NCBI GenBank assembly: GCA_025458735.1
Contig: JALORV010000285.1
Location: forward strand, 1-5,765
DNA from: Burkholderiaceae bacterium
Lineage (GTDB): Bacteria; Pseudomonadota; Gammaproteobacteria; Burkholderiales; Burkholderiaceae
DNA length: 5,765 nucleotides
Reading direction: 5' to 3'
The position numbers and the translations under genes are program-made. Positions 1 through 5,647 of the stretch are shown one piece after another. The stretch's first letter is position 1; the number at the start of each line of letters is the position of its first letter. The notes below the pieces were generated by a model, which was not told the DNA's origin, ran no database searches, and worked only from the letters and a program-made list of their open reading frames with translations.

Positions 1-564
1 CTGCGTCGTAGGCAACAGTGTCGCCAGAGTGCTGCAGAGGCCGCAGTGGCAATTCGACTTCGCCGTCCGGCGTGCGCCAGACTGCGGTGCGCGGACCGAC
101 GACGAAGTTCCAGCCCGGCTCGTTGCCCGCGGCCCAGAGCCTGGTCCCGGCGGCGACATTGGTCGGTCGCTGCGCGCACGACTCGACCCAGCCGAGCGCG
201 CGCTGCAGGTCGAGGGCGGACACGCGGCCGTTTTCCACGTAGCCCGCGAACTCAAGATAGATGCCGCGCAGCGGATCGGCGGACTGCTGCCAGCGCTGCT
301 GGACCGCGCTGAACGTCTCGCGCCCGCGCGAGGCATCGATGAAGATCAGGCCGTCCGTGGCGAGTCGATGAAGATCAGGCCGTCCGTGGCGAGTCTGGAC
401 GACGAACCGGTACCGAGGCAGGGCCGGAACAACCACTTGTTGAACTCGTAGCGCGCAAAGCCGGCCATCGGACCTGCGGGCGGCGGCTCGGCCGCCAGCA
501 CGGGCATCGTCCACAGATTGGCCGCCAGCAGCCAGGCCGCGCCGCGCGTGTTCTTCGGGCTCAT
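1..564 (-). pseudogene. Secreted GNEPGW-motif protein of unknown function, frameshifted, partial
   Basis: Starts at ATG 564 with a GGAG Shine-Dalgarno 7 nt upstream, 26 nt after the hslR stop. The N-terminus looks like a signal peptide (MSPKNTRGAAW, then a hydrophobic stretch ending PVLAAEPPP, cleavage probably after VLA), so the product is likely exported. An exact 29-bp tandem duplication (336-393) shifts the frame, so the literal ORF ends at 346 after 73 residues. With one copy removed the frame stays open to the window edge and gives about 178 residues. These include DGLIFIDASRGRETFSAV, QQRWQQSADPLRGIYLEFAG, YVENGRVSALDLQRALGWVE and AAGNEPGWNFVVGPRTAVW, followed by PDGEVELPL. The GNEPGW block recalls NlpE/COG3650-type envelope proteins. 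That resemblance is from memory and uncertain, and I assign no function. The C-terminus lies outside the window. An alternative ATG at 594 overlaps the hslR stop (ATGA) but has a weaker ribosome site. Confidence 0.6.
336..395. repeat. Exact 29-bp tandem duplication
   Basis: Copy 1 is 336-364 and copy 2 is 365-393, with no mismatch. The next two bases (394-395) still match, so the self-match at a shift of 29 is 31 nt long. Each copy begins TCGATGAAGATC and ends GTGGCGAG. Since 29 is not a multiple of three, the duplication breaks the reading frame of the minus-strand gene. Removing one copy restores it. Confidence 0.95.
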
Positions 565-590
565 TTTCTGTCTCCGCCTGCAATCGCGAC

Positions 591-977
591 TCATCGCTCG
601 GACTCGTCACCGCCGAACGGCGGTCCGCCGCCGTCGCCAGGCAGACAAGCCGCGAGCGCCGCGAGCGCCCGCGCGTCGCGCTTGGACGGACGCCCCTTGA
701 TGCTGAGTGCCGGCTCGCGCTGCAGGCGCCGCAGTTGCAGCGCGCCCGCGCGGGGCGCCGGGCCGCGTGTCGCCGACAGCGCCTGAACGATGAGTTCGAT
801 CCTCTCGTCGCCGCGCCGGACCTCCAACCGGTCGCCGATGCGCACCGGCCGCGCCGGCTTCACGCGCAGCTCATCGAGCCGCACCTGGCCCCGCTCGACG
901 GCATCGGCCGCCAGCGAGCGGGTCCGGAACAGGCGCGCAGCCCACAGCCACTTGTCGATGCGGACGTCGTCGCTCAT
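591..977 (-). CDS. hslR: Heat-shock protein Hsp15, S4-domain RNA-binding protein
   Basis: A 128-residue protein from ATG 977. An S4 RNA-binding domain fills about residues 5-50: VRIDKWLWAARLFRTRSLAA, then ERGQVRLDELRVKPARPVRIGD. A basic tail follows, with KGRPSKRDARALA at 94-106, typical of the Hsp15 family. The length is close to E. coli Hsp15 (133 aa). In E. coli Hsp15 binds free 50S subunits that carry nascent chain-tRNA and helps recycle stalled ribosomes after heat shock; that role is carried over from the family. The acidic and glycine-rich C-terminus (GDGGGPPFGGDESER) is variable in the family. The start is set by alignment of the S4 domain; longer in-frame extensions run back into cutA and look non-coding. 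It sits 40 nt after cutA and probably shares its transcript. Confidence 0.88.
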   Translation of the reverse strand: MSDDVRIDKWLWAARLFRTRSLAADAVERGQVRLDELRVKPARPVRIGDRLEVRRGDERIELIVQALSATRGPAPRAGALQLRRLQREPALSIKGRPSKRDARALAALAACLPGDGGGPPFGGDESER

Positions 978-1017
978 GCGGTCAGGCAGACCATCCGGGC
1001 TCCCGCGCGCGCAGCCA

Positions 1018-1353
1018 TCAGGCCAGCATGGGCGGCTCGGTCGACTCCGCCACCCAGCGCAGGTAGGCGGGCAGGCCCGCAACGATCGGCCACGCGACGA
1101 TCTCCGGCAGCTCGTAGGGATGCAGCAGGCGCAGGGCCTGCTCGAGTTCGCCATAGCGTTCGCGCGTTGTCTTGATCAGCAGCGGCACTTCCTGCGCATG
1201 CTCGACGGCACCGCGCCAGCGATAGGTGGACACGACCGGCGCCAGGCGATGGACGCAGGCTGCGAGTCCCTGCTCGACCACGGCGGTGGCAATGCGATCG
1301 GCCACCTCCGCATCGGGGCAGGCAGTCGAGACGATCAGCACGGTGTCGGTCAC
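1018..1353 (-). CDS. cutA: Divalent-cation tolerance protein CutA
   Basis: A 111-residue protein, the usual CutA length, covering the whole family domain. Conserved blocks are VLIVSTACPD (5-14), GLAACVHRLAPVVSTYRWRG (29-48), the glutamates in the EHAQEVPLLIKTT region (51-63) and HPYELPEIVAWPI (78-90), ending with YLRWVAEST. CutA forms stable trimers and is linked genetically to copper and other divalent metals in E. coli; its exact biochemical role is unsettled. The start is GTG at 1353, chosen because the domain begins immediately (TDTVLIVST) and because GTGA overlaps the TGA of the permease by 4 nt, which implies translational coupling. From memory, cutA often follows rplQ in Betaproteobacteria; here an ABC transporter pair lies between them. 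Confidence 0.93.
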   Translation of the reverse strand: MTDTVLIVSTACPDAEVADRIATAVVEQGLAACVHRLAPVVSTYRWRGAVEHAQEVPLLIKTTRERYGELEQALRLLHPYELPEIVAWPIVAGLPAYLRWVAESTEPPMLA

Positions 1354-2159
1354 TTCAGCAGCCTCCGTCGCGTCAGCGACAGCGCGATCGTGTAGCAGGC
1401 TACGCCCCAGAGCGCGAGCAGCACGACGTCGCGCAGGGCATGGGTCGGCCAGCGTCCGAGTGCCAGCGGTCGCACGAGTTCCACCGCCGCGGTCATCGGC
1501 AGCCACTCGGCGCCGGCCCGCAGCCAGCCGGGCAGCTGCGCCAGCGGGAAGTACACCCCGGACAGGAACACCAGCGGCATCACGACCACGGTGAAGTAGT
1601 TCGACAGCAGATCGTAGCTGCGCGCGACGGCGTTGACGATCAGCGCCATCGACGCGAACACCAGCGCGATGAAGAACGCGACCGGCAGCACCAGCAGCGA
1701 CAGCGGTTCGCGCGCGATGTCGAGCAGCCAGATCATCGCCAGGATGCACAACGCGGTGAAGGTCGCCTTGCTCGCGGACCAGATCAGTTCGCCGAGCAGC
1801 AGATCGTCGACCGACAGCGGAGTGTGCAGGATCGCGTCCCAGGTTTTCTGGATGCCCATCCTGGAGTAGGCACCCCAGAGGGACTCGAACTTGGCCGAGT
1901 ACATCACGCTCATCGCGATCGAGCCGCTGGCCAGGAACTGCAGATACGACACACCATCGACCTGCGGCAGCAGGCTGCCGAGTCCGTAGCCGAAGGCAGC
2001 GATGGTCAGCAACGGCTCCACGACGTTGGTCAGCAGGCGCTCGACGAAGAGCTTGCGCCAGACCAGGAAGTTGCGCCGCCACACCGGAACGAAGCGCCAC
2101 GACAGGCGGGGCAGCGCCTGCCGCATGCGGGCGCCGAGCGGCAGTGGCATGGCGCTCAC
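1350..2159 (-). CDS. nodJ: NodJ-type ABC-2 transporter permease
   Basis: A 269-residue inner-membrane protein with about six hydrophobic segments (near 43-64, 72-88, 127-147, 152-175, 186-208 and 245-263). It has the ABC-2 permease hallmark VFLSGVYFPLAQLPGWL (197-213) and the NodJ-like YLQFLASGSIAMSVMYSAKF and RMGIQKTWDAIL blocks. NodJ-type permeases pair with NodI-type ATPases to form exporters. In rhizobia the pair exports lipochitooligosaccharide Nod factors, but related pairs are common in non-nodulating Betaproteobacteria and their substrate is generally unknown. No nodABC genes are visible here, so the symbol marks family, not nodulation. The start is GTG 2159, with GAGGG about 7 nt upstream; ATG 2150 is an alternative. 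It lies 58 nt after the ATPase gene and overlaps cutA by 4 nt. Confidence 0.88.
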   Translation of the reverse strand: MSAMPLPLGARMRQALPRLSWRFVPVWRRNFLVWRKLFVERLLTNVVEPLLTIAAFGYGLGSLLPQVDGVSYLQFLASGSIAMSVMYSAKFESLWGAYSRMGIQKTWDAILHTPLSVDDLLLGELIWSASKATFTALCILAMIWLLDIAREPLSLLVLPVAFFIALVFASMALIVNAVARSYDLLSNYFTVVVMPLVFLSGVYFPLAQLPGWLRAGAEWLPMTAAVELVRPLALGRWPTHALRDVVLLALWGVACYTIALSLTRRRLLK

Positions 2160-2217
2160 GAGGCCACCCTCTGCGCTGCGCGCTGCGGGCCGATTGCTCC
2201 GGAGCGGCCGCCCACGT

Positions 2218-3126
2218 TCACGATTCCTCCCGCATCTCGCGGCCTGTCAGCTTCAGGAACAGGTCCTCGAGGTTGGCGGGCCGATGCAGGTAGCGCAGGC
2301 CGGCGGCCGACTCGAGCGAACGCAGCGCCGGCGCCGCGTCGTGCGAATAGCAGAACACGGTCTCCCCGGAGACTTCCACGCGATCGGCCAGCGCGCCACC
2401 CGCGTAGATCTCGACCACCTGCGGCTCGATGTGAGTGCGGATCAGCTCGCGCGGCTCCCCTTCGGCGATCATGCGCCCATGGTCGATCACGGCCAGCCGA
2501 TGGGCCAGGCGCTCGGCCTCGTCCATGAAGTGCGTCGTCAGCAGGATGGTCTTGCCGCGCGCCAGCAGCTGCTTCAGCCGGTCCCAGATCAGGTGCCGCG
2601 CCTGCGGGTCGAGACCGGTGGTCGGTTCGTCCAGGAAGATCAGGTCGGGATCGTTCACCAGCGAACGCGCCAGCGTCAGCCGGCGCTTCATGCCTCCGGA
2701 CAGCTCGCCGATCCTGGCATCGCGGCGATGGCCGAGGCTGGCGAACTCGAGCAGCGCCGGCAGGCGCCGCGCCATCTCGCTGTCGCTCAGGCCGAAGTAC
2801 CGGCCGTAGACGACGAGGTTCTCGGTCACCGTGAAATCGGGATCGAGGTTGTCGATCTGCGGCACGACGCCGACGCGGATGCGGGCACGGCGCGCCTCGC
2901 GCGGTACCGGCTCGCCCACCAGTTGCAGGGTGCCGCCATCGGGGTCGGTCAGGCCCAGGCAGCAGCGCAGGGTCGTCGTCTTGCCGGCGCCGTTGGGGCC
3001 GAGCAGGGCGTAGCACTCGCCGCGCCGGATCGCGAACGACAGGCCGTCGACGACCGCCGTGCCGCCGTAGTGCTTGCGCAGGTCGCGCACGGTCAGCACC
3101 TCGTCGGCAGCCGCGACGGTATTCAT
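2218..3126 (-). CDS. nodI: NodI-type ABC transporter ATP-binding protein
   Basis: A complete 302-residue ABC ATPase with all nucleotide-binding motifs intact: Walker [10 protein letters not shown] (43-51), Q-loop glutamine near 90 in [15 protein letters not shown], signature [13 protein letters not shown] (142-154), Walker [13 protein letters not shown] (162-173) and H-loop [11 protein letters not shown] (197-207). The NodI subgroup is indicated by [45 protein letters not shown] and the C-terminal blocks [10 protein letters not shown] and [17 protein letters not shown]. It should energise the adjacent NodJ-type permease as an exporter; the substrate cannot be told from sequence. The start is ATG 3126; the upstream ribosome site is weak (GAAGAG 12 nt away). 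It begins only 35 nt beyond the rplQ terminator, leaving little room for a promoter of its own. Confidence 0.92.
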   Translation of the reverse strand: MNTVAAADEVLTVRDLRKHYGGTAVVDGLSFAIRRGECYALLGPNGAGKTTTLRCCLGLTDPDGGTLQLVGEPVPREARRARIRVGVVPQIDNLDPDFTVTENLVVYGRYFGLSDSEMARRLPALLEFASLGHRRDARIGELSGGMKRRLTLARSLVNDPDLIFLDEPTTGLDPQARHLIWDRLKQLLARGKTILLTTHFMDEAERLAHRLAVIDHGRMIAEGEPRELIRTHIEPQVVEIYAGGALADRVEVSGETVFCYSHDAAPALRSLESAAGLRYLHRPANLEDLFLKLTGREMREES

Positions 3127-3161
3127 GGACGCCGGTGACTCTTCGTGAAAACCGCAGGCAG

Positions 3162-3191
3162 AAACAAAACGGCCTGCCGAAAGGCAGGCCG
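3162..3191 (-). terminator. Rho-independent terminator after rplQ
   Basis: A perfect 9-bp GC-rich stem (3170-3178 pairing with 3183-3191, core GGCCTGCC/GGCAGGCC) with a 4-nt loop (3179-3182). On the minus strand it is followed by TTTTGTTT (3169-3162). It starts 24 nt after the rplQ stop, where the alpha operon would be expected to end. Confidence 0.9.
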
Positions 3192-3215
3192 GGAAAGTCT
3201 AGCCCAAGGAGGTGA

Positions 3216-3611
3216 TCAGTTCGCGGGCGCAGTCTCTTCGACGGCGACCGGCGCGGGCCGGTCCACGAGCTCCATGAATGCCATCGGTGCGTTGTCGCCG
3301 ACCCGGAAGCCCATCTTGAGGATCCGGGTGTAGCCGCCATTGCGGCTCTTGTAGCGGGGGCCGATCTCGGCGAACAGCTTGACCACCATTTCACGGTCGC
3401 GCAGCCGATTGAAGGCCAGCCGCTTGTTCGCCACCGTGGGCTCGCGCCCCAGGGTGATCAGGGGCTCGACCACGCGACGCAGCTCCTTGGCCTTCGGCAG
3501 CGTGGTCTTGATCGCCTCGTGGCGCAGCAGCGAATTGGTCATGTTGCGCAACATCGCCAGCCGGTGGCTGCTGGTGCGGTTGAGCTTTCTCAGTCCGTGT
3601 CCGTGACGCAT
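3216..3611 (-). CDS. rplQ: 50S ribosomal protein L17
   Basis: A 131-residue L17, full length for Proteobacteria. Family blocks run through the whole protein: [56 protein letters not shown], and [20 protein letters not shown] followed by [10 protein letters not shown]. The short C-terminal tail ([11 protein letters not shown]) is variable in the family. L17 is a large-subunit protein near the peptide exit tunnel. The start is ATG 3611 with AAAGGAA upstream. It is the last gene of the alpha operon, after rpoA, and is followed by a strong terminator. Confidence 0.97.
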   Translation of the reverse strand: MRHGHGLRKLNRTSSHRLAMLRNMTNSLLRHEAIKTTLPKAKELRRVVEPLITLGREPTVANKRLAFNRLRDREMVVKLFAEIGPRYKSRNGGYTRILKMGFRVGDNAPMAFMELVDRPAPVAVEETAPAN

Positions 3612-3635
3612 GGTTGTTCCTTTCAGTCTTTAACA

Positions 3636-3649
3636 GCCCGCAGGCGGGC
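3636..3649 (-). other. Small GC stem-loop just upstream of rplQ
   Basis: Perfect inverted repeat GCCCGC/GCGGGC (3636-3641 and 3644-3649), realistically a 5-bp stem with a 4-nt loop. It sits 24 nt before the rplQ ATG and just before the ribosome site. There is no run of T after it on the minus strand, so it is not a normal terminator. It could modulate rplQ translation or protect a processed end, but this is only inferred from its position. Confidence 0.4.
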
Positions 3650-3747
3650 GGTTGGTGTTCCGACTCTTCGATCCCTCGCGGGCGGGTCGGTTGGTCTGCC
3701 TGGGCAGGGTGGGCCCCGCTCCTGTCTCTCCTCGCTGTTCGATGCGT

Positions 3748-3772
3748 GCGGACGGGCCCGTGGGCCGTCCGC
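3748..3772 (-). other. GC-rich stem-loop after rpoA
   Basis: Arms GCGGACGG (3748-3755) and CCGTCCGC (3765-3772) pair perfectly over 8 bp, and the enclosed GCCC/GGG can extend the fold. It begins 10 nt after the rpoA stop on the minus strand. No T-run follows (next bases ACGCATCGAAC), so an intrinsic terminator is unlikely. It may be an RNA-processing or 3'-end-stabilising hairpin between rpoA and rplQ. The rest of the 171-nt spacer (3612-3782) shows no gene. Confidence 0.5.
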
Positions 3773-3782
3773 GTGCGGCGTG

Positions 3783-4766
3783 CTACTTGTCGAGGCCCGC
3801 CGGCGGCCAGTTCTCGAGCTTCATGCCGAGCGTGAGGCCGCGCGCGGCGAGCACTTCCTTGATCTCGTTGAGCGACTTGCGGCCGAGGTTCGGCGTCTTC
3901 AGCAGTTCGTTCTCGGTGCGCTGGATCAGGTCGCCGATGTAATAGATGTTCTCTGCCTTCAGGCAGTTGGCCGAGCGCACCGTCAGCTCGAGATCATCGA
4001 CCGGGCGCAGCAGGATCGGGTCGACCTGCGGCGAGCGTGCCGCGGCGGCCGCAGCCGTCTCGGACATGCCCTCGAGCGCACCGAAGACCTGCAGCTGGTC
4101 CATCAGGATGCGCGCCGACTGGCGCACGGCCTCTTCCGGCGTCATTGCGCCGTTGGTCTCGATCGTCATCACCAGCTTGTCGAGGTCGGTGCGCTGTTCG
4201 ACGCGGGCCGCCTCGACCGCGTACGACACGCGCTTGACCGGCGAGAACGAGGCGTCCATCACGATGCGTCCGATCGTTTTAGAGTGGTCGTCGCGGAAGG
4301 CACGCACGTTGCCCGGCACGTAGCCGCGGCCCTTCTCCACCTTGACCTGCAGCTCGATGCGGCCGCCGCCCGACAGATGGGCGATGACATGGTCCGGGTT
4401 GACGATCTCGACGTCGTGCGGCAGCTCGATGTCGCTGGCCGTGACGACGCCTTCGCCTTCCTTGCGCAACGTCAGCGTGACCTCGTCACGATTGTGCAGC
4501 TTGAAGACGATGCCCTTCATGTTGAGAAGGATGTCGACCACGTCCTCGCGGACGCCGTCGATCGTCGAGTACTCGTGCACGACGCCCGTGATCTGCGCCT
4601 CGGTCGGCGCGTAGCCGACCATCGACGACAGCAGGATGCGGCGCAGGGCGTTGCCCAGCGTGTGCCCGTAGCCCCGCTCGAACGGTTCCATCGTCACGAT
4701 CGCCGAGTTCGGGCCGATCGCCTCGACCTCGATTGCGCGCGGCTTCAGTAGTGCGGTGCTTGCCAT
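3783..4766 (-). CDS. rpoA: DNA-directed RNA polymerase subunit alpha
   Basis: A complete 327-residue alpha subunit, the normal length for Betaproteobacteria. The N-terminal assembly domain (about 1-230) has [20 protein letters not shown], which carries the dimer and beta-contact region, then [20 protein letters not shown] and [16 protein letters not shown]. An alanine-rich linker ([12 protein letters not shown]) leads to the C-terminal DNA-binding domain, with [20 protein letters not shown] (the UP-element arginine, R265 in E. coli, is about R264 here), [20 protein letters not shown] and [10 protein letters not shown]. Alpha seeds assembly of the core enzyme, and its C-terminal domain binds UP elements and activators. 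The start is ATG 4766 with AAGGG 9 nt upstream. It follows rpsD after 138 nt and precedes rplQ after 171 nt, the standard alpha-operon order. Nothing in it looks damaged, in contrast to rpsD. Confidence 0.98.
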   Translation of the reverse strand: MASTALLKPRAIEVEAIGPNSAIVTMEPFERGYGHTLGNALRRILLSSMVGYAPTEAQITGVVHEYSTIDGVREDVVDILLNMKGIVFKLHNRDEVTLTLRKEGEGVVTASDIELPHDVEIVNPDHVIAHLSGGGRIELQVKVEKGRGYVPGNVRAFRDDHSKTIGRIVMDASFSPVKRVSYAVEAARVEQRTDLDKLVMTIETNGAMTPEEAVRQSARILMDQLQVFGALEGMSETAAAAAARSPQVDPILLRPVDDLELTVRSANCLKAENIYYIGDLIQRTENELLKTPNLGRKSLNEIKEVLAARGLTLGMKLENWPPAGLDK

Positions 4767-4834
4767 TGCTTCGTTCCCTTCAATACCCTCGGCTCGTTAC
4801 GCCGATAAGGCTGATGGTCGGGCTGGGAATTCCA

Positions 4835-4859
4835 GAAGGCTGTCGCCCAAAGAGCCTTC
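4835..4859 (-). other. Stem-loop in the rpsD-rpoA spacer
   Basis: Arms GAAGGCT (4835-4841) and AGCCTTC (4853-4859) form a perfect 7-bp stem around an 11-nt loop, midway in the 138-nt spacer (4767-4904). There is no T-run on the minus side, so it is not a terminator. Its role is unknown and it could be chance in GC-rich DNA. The remainder of the spacer holds only the rpoA ribosome site (AAGGG near 4776-4780). Confidence 0.3.
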
Positions 4860-4904
4860 GTCGCCGGACCAGCAAAGCCGGGCCGGCGCTCCTGTCAGAA
4901 CGCG

Positions 4905-5482
4905 TCAGCGCGAATAGAGCTCGACGACCAGCGACTCGTTGATGTCCTGCGCGACTTCGCCGCGGTCGGGCAGCTGCTTGAACTTGCCTTCCATCTTCTT
5001 GGGGTCGACATCGACCCAGGACGGAAAGCCCGACTGCTCGGCCAGCGTGAGCGCCTCCTGGATGCGGCCCTGCTTCCTGCTCTTTTCGCGCACCGCGATG
5101 GTGTCGCCGGCCTTGACCAGCATCGACGGGATGCCGGCCGTTTCGCCATTCAGCGCGATCGCGCGGTGCGAGACCAGCTGGCGCGCCTCGGCGCGCGTCG
5201 CGCCGAAATCAGGTGCTCGCCGGTGTTGCCCTTGCGGCGCGAGGCCTCCTGGTAATAGCGGCGGAACTGCCGCTCCAGCACGCCGTACATGCGCTTGACC
5301 TTCTGCTTCTCGCGCAGCTGGGTGCCGTAGTCCGACTGGCGCGCACCCGAAGTGCGGCCGTGCTGGCCCGGCTTGGAGTCGGCCTTGGCCTTCGAGTCGA
5401 AGGCGCGACGCGAACTCTTGAGGAACAGATCCGTGCCCTCGCGACGCGAGAGCTTCAGTTTCGGTCCGGTATAGCGTGCCAC
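4905..5482 (-). pseudogene. rpsD: 30S ribosomal protein S4, frame broken by an internal deletion
   Basis: The N-terminal 91 residues are clean S4: [60 protein letters not shown], then KGNTGEHL. At 5205-5212 the frame changes. The expected block of about 16 residues (in E. coli LALLEGRLDNVVYRMG) is absent, and S4 resumes in another frame with [20 protein letters not shown] and [20 protein letters not shown], then [12 protein letters not shown] to the stop at 4905. The numbers fit a loss of 46 nt: 578 nt here plus 46 gives 624 nt, a 207-residue S4. The missing part is the start of the S4 RNA-binding domain. The literal ORF would end at 5150 after 110 residues with a garbled tail. S4 nucleates 30S assembly, binds the 5' domain of 16S rRNA and in E. 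coli represses its own operon, so a true break should not be tolerated in a single copy. Start GTG 5482, with AAGGAAG upstream. Confidence 0.9.
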
Positions 5483-5515
5483 TTGGTTCTTCCTTTCATC
5501 CTGCGGCGAACCGCA

Positions 5516-5529
5516 TTAAGTCTTAAGTC
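5516..5529. repeat. Tandem 7-mer TTAAGTC x2
   Basis: TTAAGTC occurs twice back to back (5516-5522 and 5523-5529), 34 nt upstream of the rpsD start. The second copy overlaps the base of the stem-loop at 5527-5547. It may be chance, or a small feature of the leader. Confidence 0.5.
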
Positions 5530-5547
5530 ACTGCCTAGTGCAGTGAC
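5527..5547 (-). promoter_or_regulatory. 8-bp stem-loop in the rpsD leader
   Basis: Arms GTCACTGC (5527-5534) and GCAGTGAC (5540-5547) pair perfectly around a 5-nt loop. It ends 44 nt before the rpsD GTG on the minus strand. It is the last of four stem-loops in this spacer. A regulatory role is inferred only from density and position. Confidence 0.5.
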
Positions 5548-5551
5548 GACC

Positions 5552-5565
5552 AGCACTTGCGTGCT
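5552..5565 (-). promoter_or_regulatory. GNRA-tetraloop hairpin in the rpsD leader
   Basis: On the minus strand AGCAC and GTGCT close a GCAA loop, a 5-bp stem with a GNRA-type tetraloop. The 5' half (minus strand AGCACGC, 5565-5559) is also complementary to GCGTGCT at 5622-5616, so it could instead pair with the arm of the hairpin at 5618-5647, enclosing the terminator-like stem. Confidence 0.4.
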
Positions 5566-5574
5566 TTTGTGATG

Positions 5575-5607
5575 AAAAAATTCGTCTGGCTCTGCCAGCG
5601 AATTTTT
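5575..5607 (-). terminator. Terminator-like hairpin between rpsK and rpsD
   Basis: AAAAATTCG (5576-5584) pairs with CGAATTTTT (5599-5607). Inside, CTGGC (5586-5590) pairs with GCCAG (5594-5598) around a 3-nt loop, with one bulged base at 5585. That gives 14 pairs, with six T on the minus strand at 5580-5575. The A-run on the other side makes it potentially bidirectional. If active on the minus strand, it would cut or attenuate transcription before rpsD-rpoA-rplQ, so partial termination or readthrough is more likely than a full stop. Confidence 0.6.
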
Positions 5608-5617
5608 CACTTCCTAG

Positions 5618-5647
5618 CACGCGAAAGTAGGTTTGTACTTTCGCGTG
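5618..5647 (-). promoter_or_regulatory. Perfect 12-bp hairpin abutting the rpsK stop
   Basis: CACGCGAAAGTA (5618-5629) and TACTTTCGCGTG (5636-5647) are perfect inverted repeats around a 6-nt loop. The hairpin starts at the base right after the rpsK TGA (5650-5648). There is no T-run directly after it on the minus strand. It could be a 3'-end-stabilising or processing hairpin for the rpsK mRNA, or part of a leader for rpsD. Confidence 0.6.

Noticed and set aside
336..393. 29-bp repeat as a possible CRISPR unit
   Set aside because: The length fits a CRISPR repeat, but the two copies are directly adjacent with no spacer and lie inside a coding region.
562..594. Upstream ATG at 594 for the secreted-protein gene
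   Set aside because: It overlaps the hslR stop as ATGA, which is attractive, but its ribosome site is weak, whereas ATG 564 has GGAG at good spacing and gives a more typical signal peptide. It is kept only as an alternative.
1440..3138. Plus-strand open frames of 362 and 378 residues opposite nodJ and nodI
   Set aside because: Same reason: they mirror the codons of the real transporter genes and contain no family motifs.
4031..4056. Run of GCG/GCC codons in rpoA
   Set aside because: It encodes the alanine-rich flexible linker between the two alpha domains, where variable alanine-rich sequence is normal.
3519..4751. Plus-strand open frame of 410 residues opposite rpoA and rplQ
   Set aside because: It is antisense to well-identified genes, has low-complexity Arg/Ala/Val/Asp composition and no recognisable domain. 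Long antisense frames are expected in GC-rich DNA.
4895..5149. 84-residue minus-strand frame inside rpsD
   Set aside because: It is an Arg/Ser-rich shadow in the wrong frame. The real S4 C-terminus is in the frame ending at 4905.
5483..5574. A separate promoter for rpsD
   Set aside because: I looked for -35/-10 boxes after the terminator-like hairpin on the minus strand and found no convincing pair with proper spacing.
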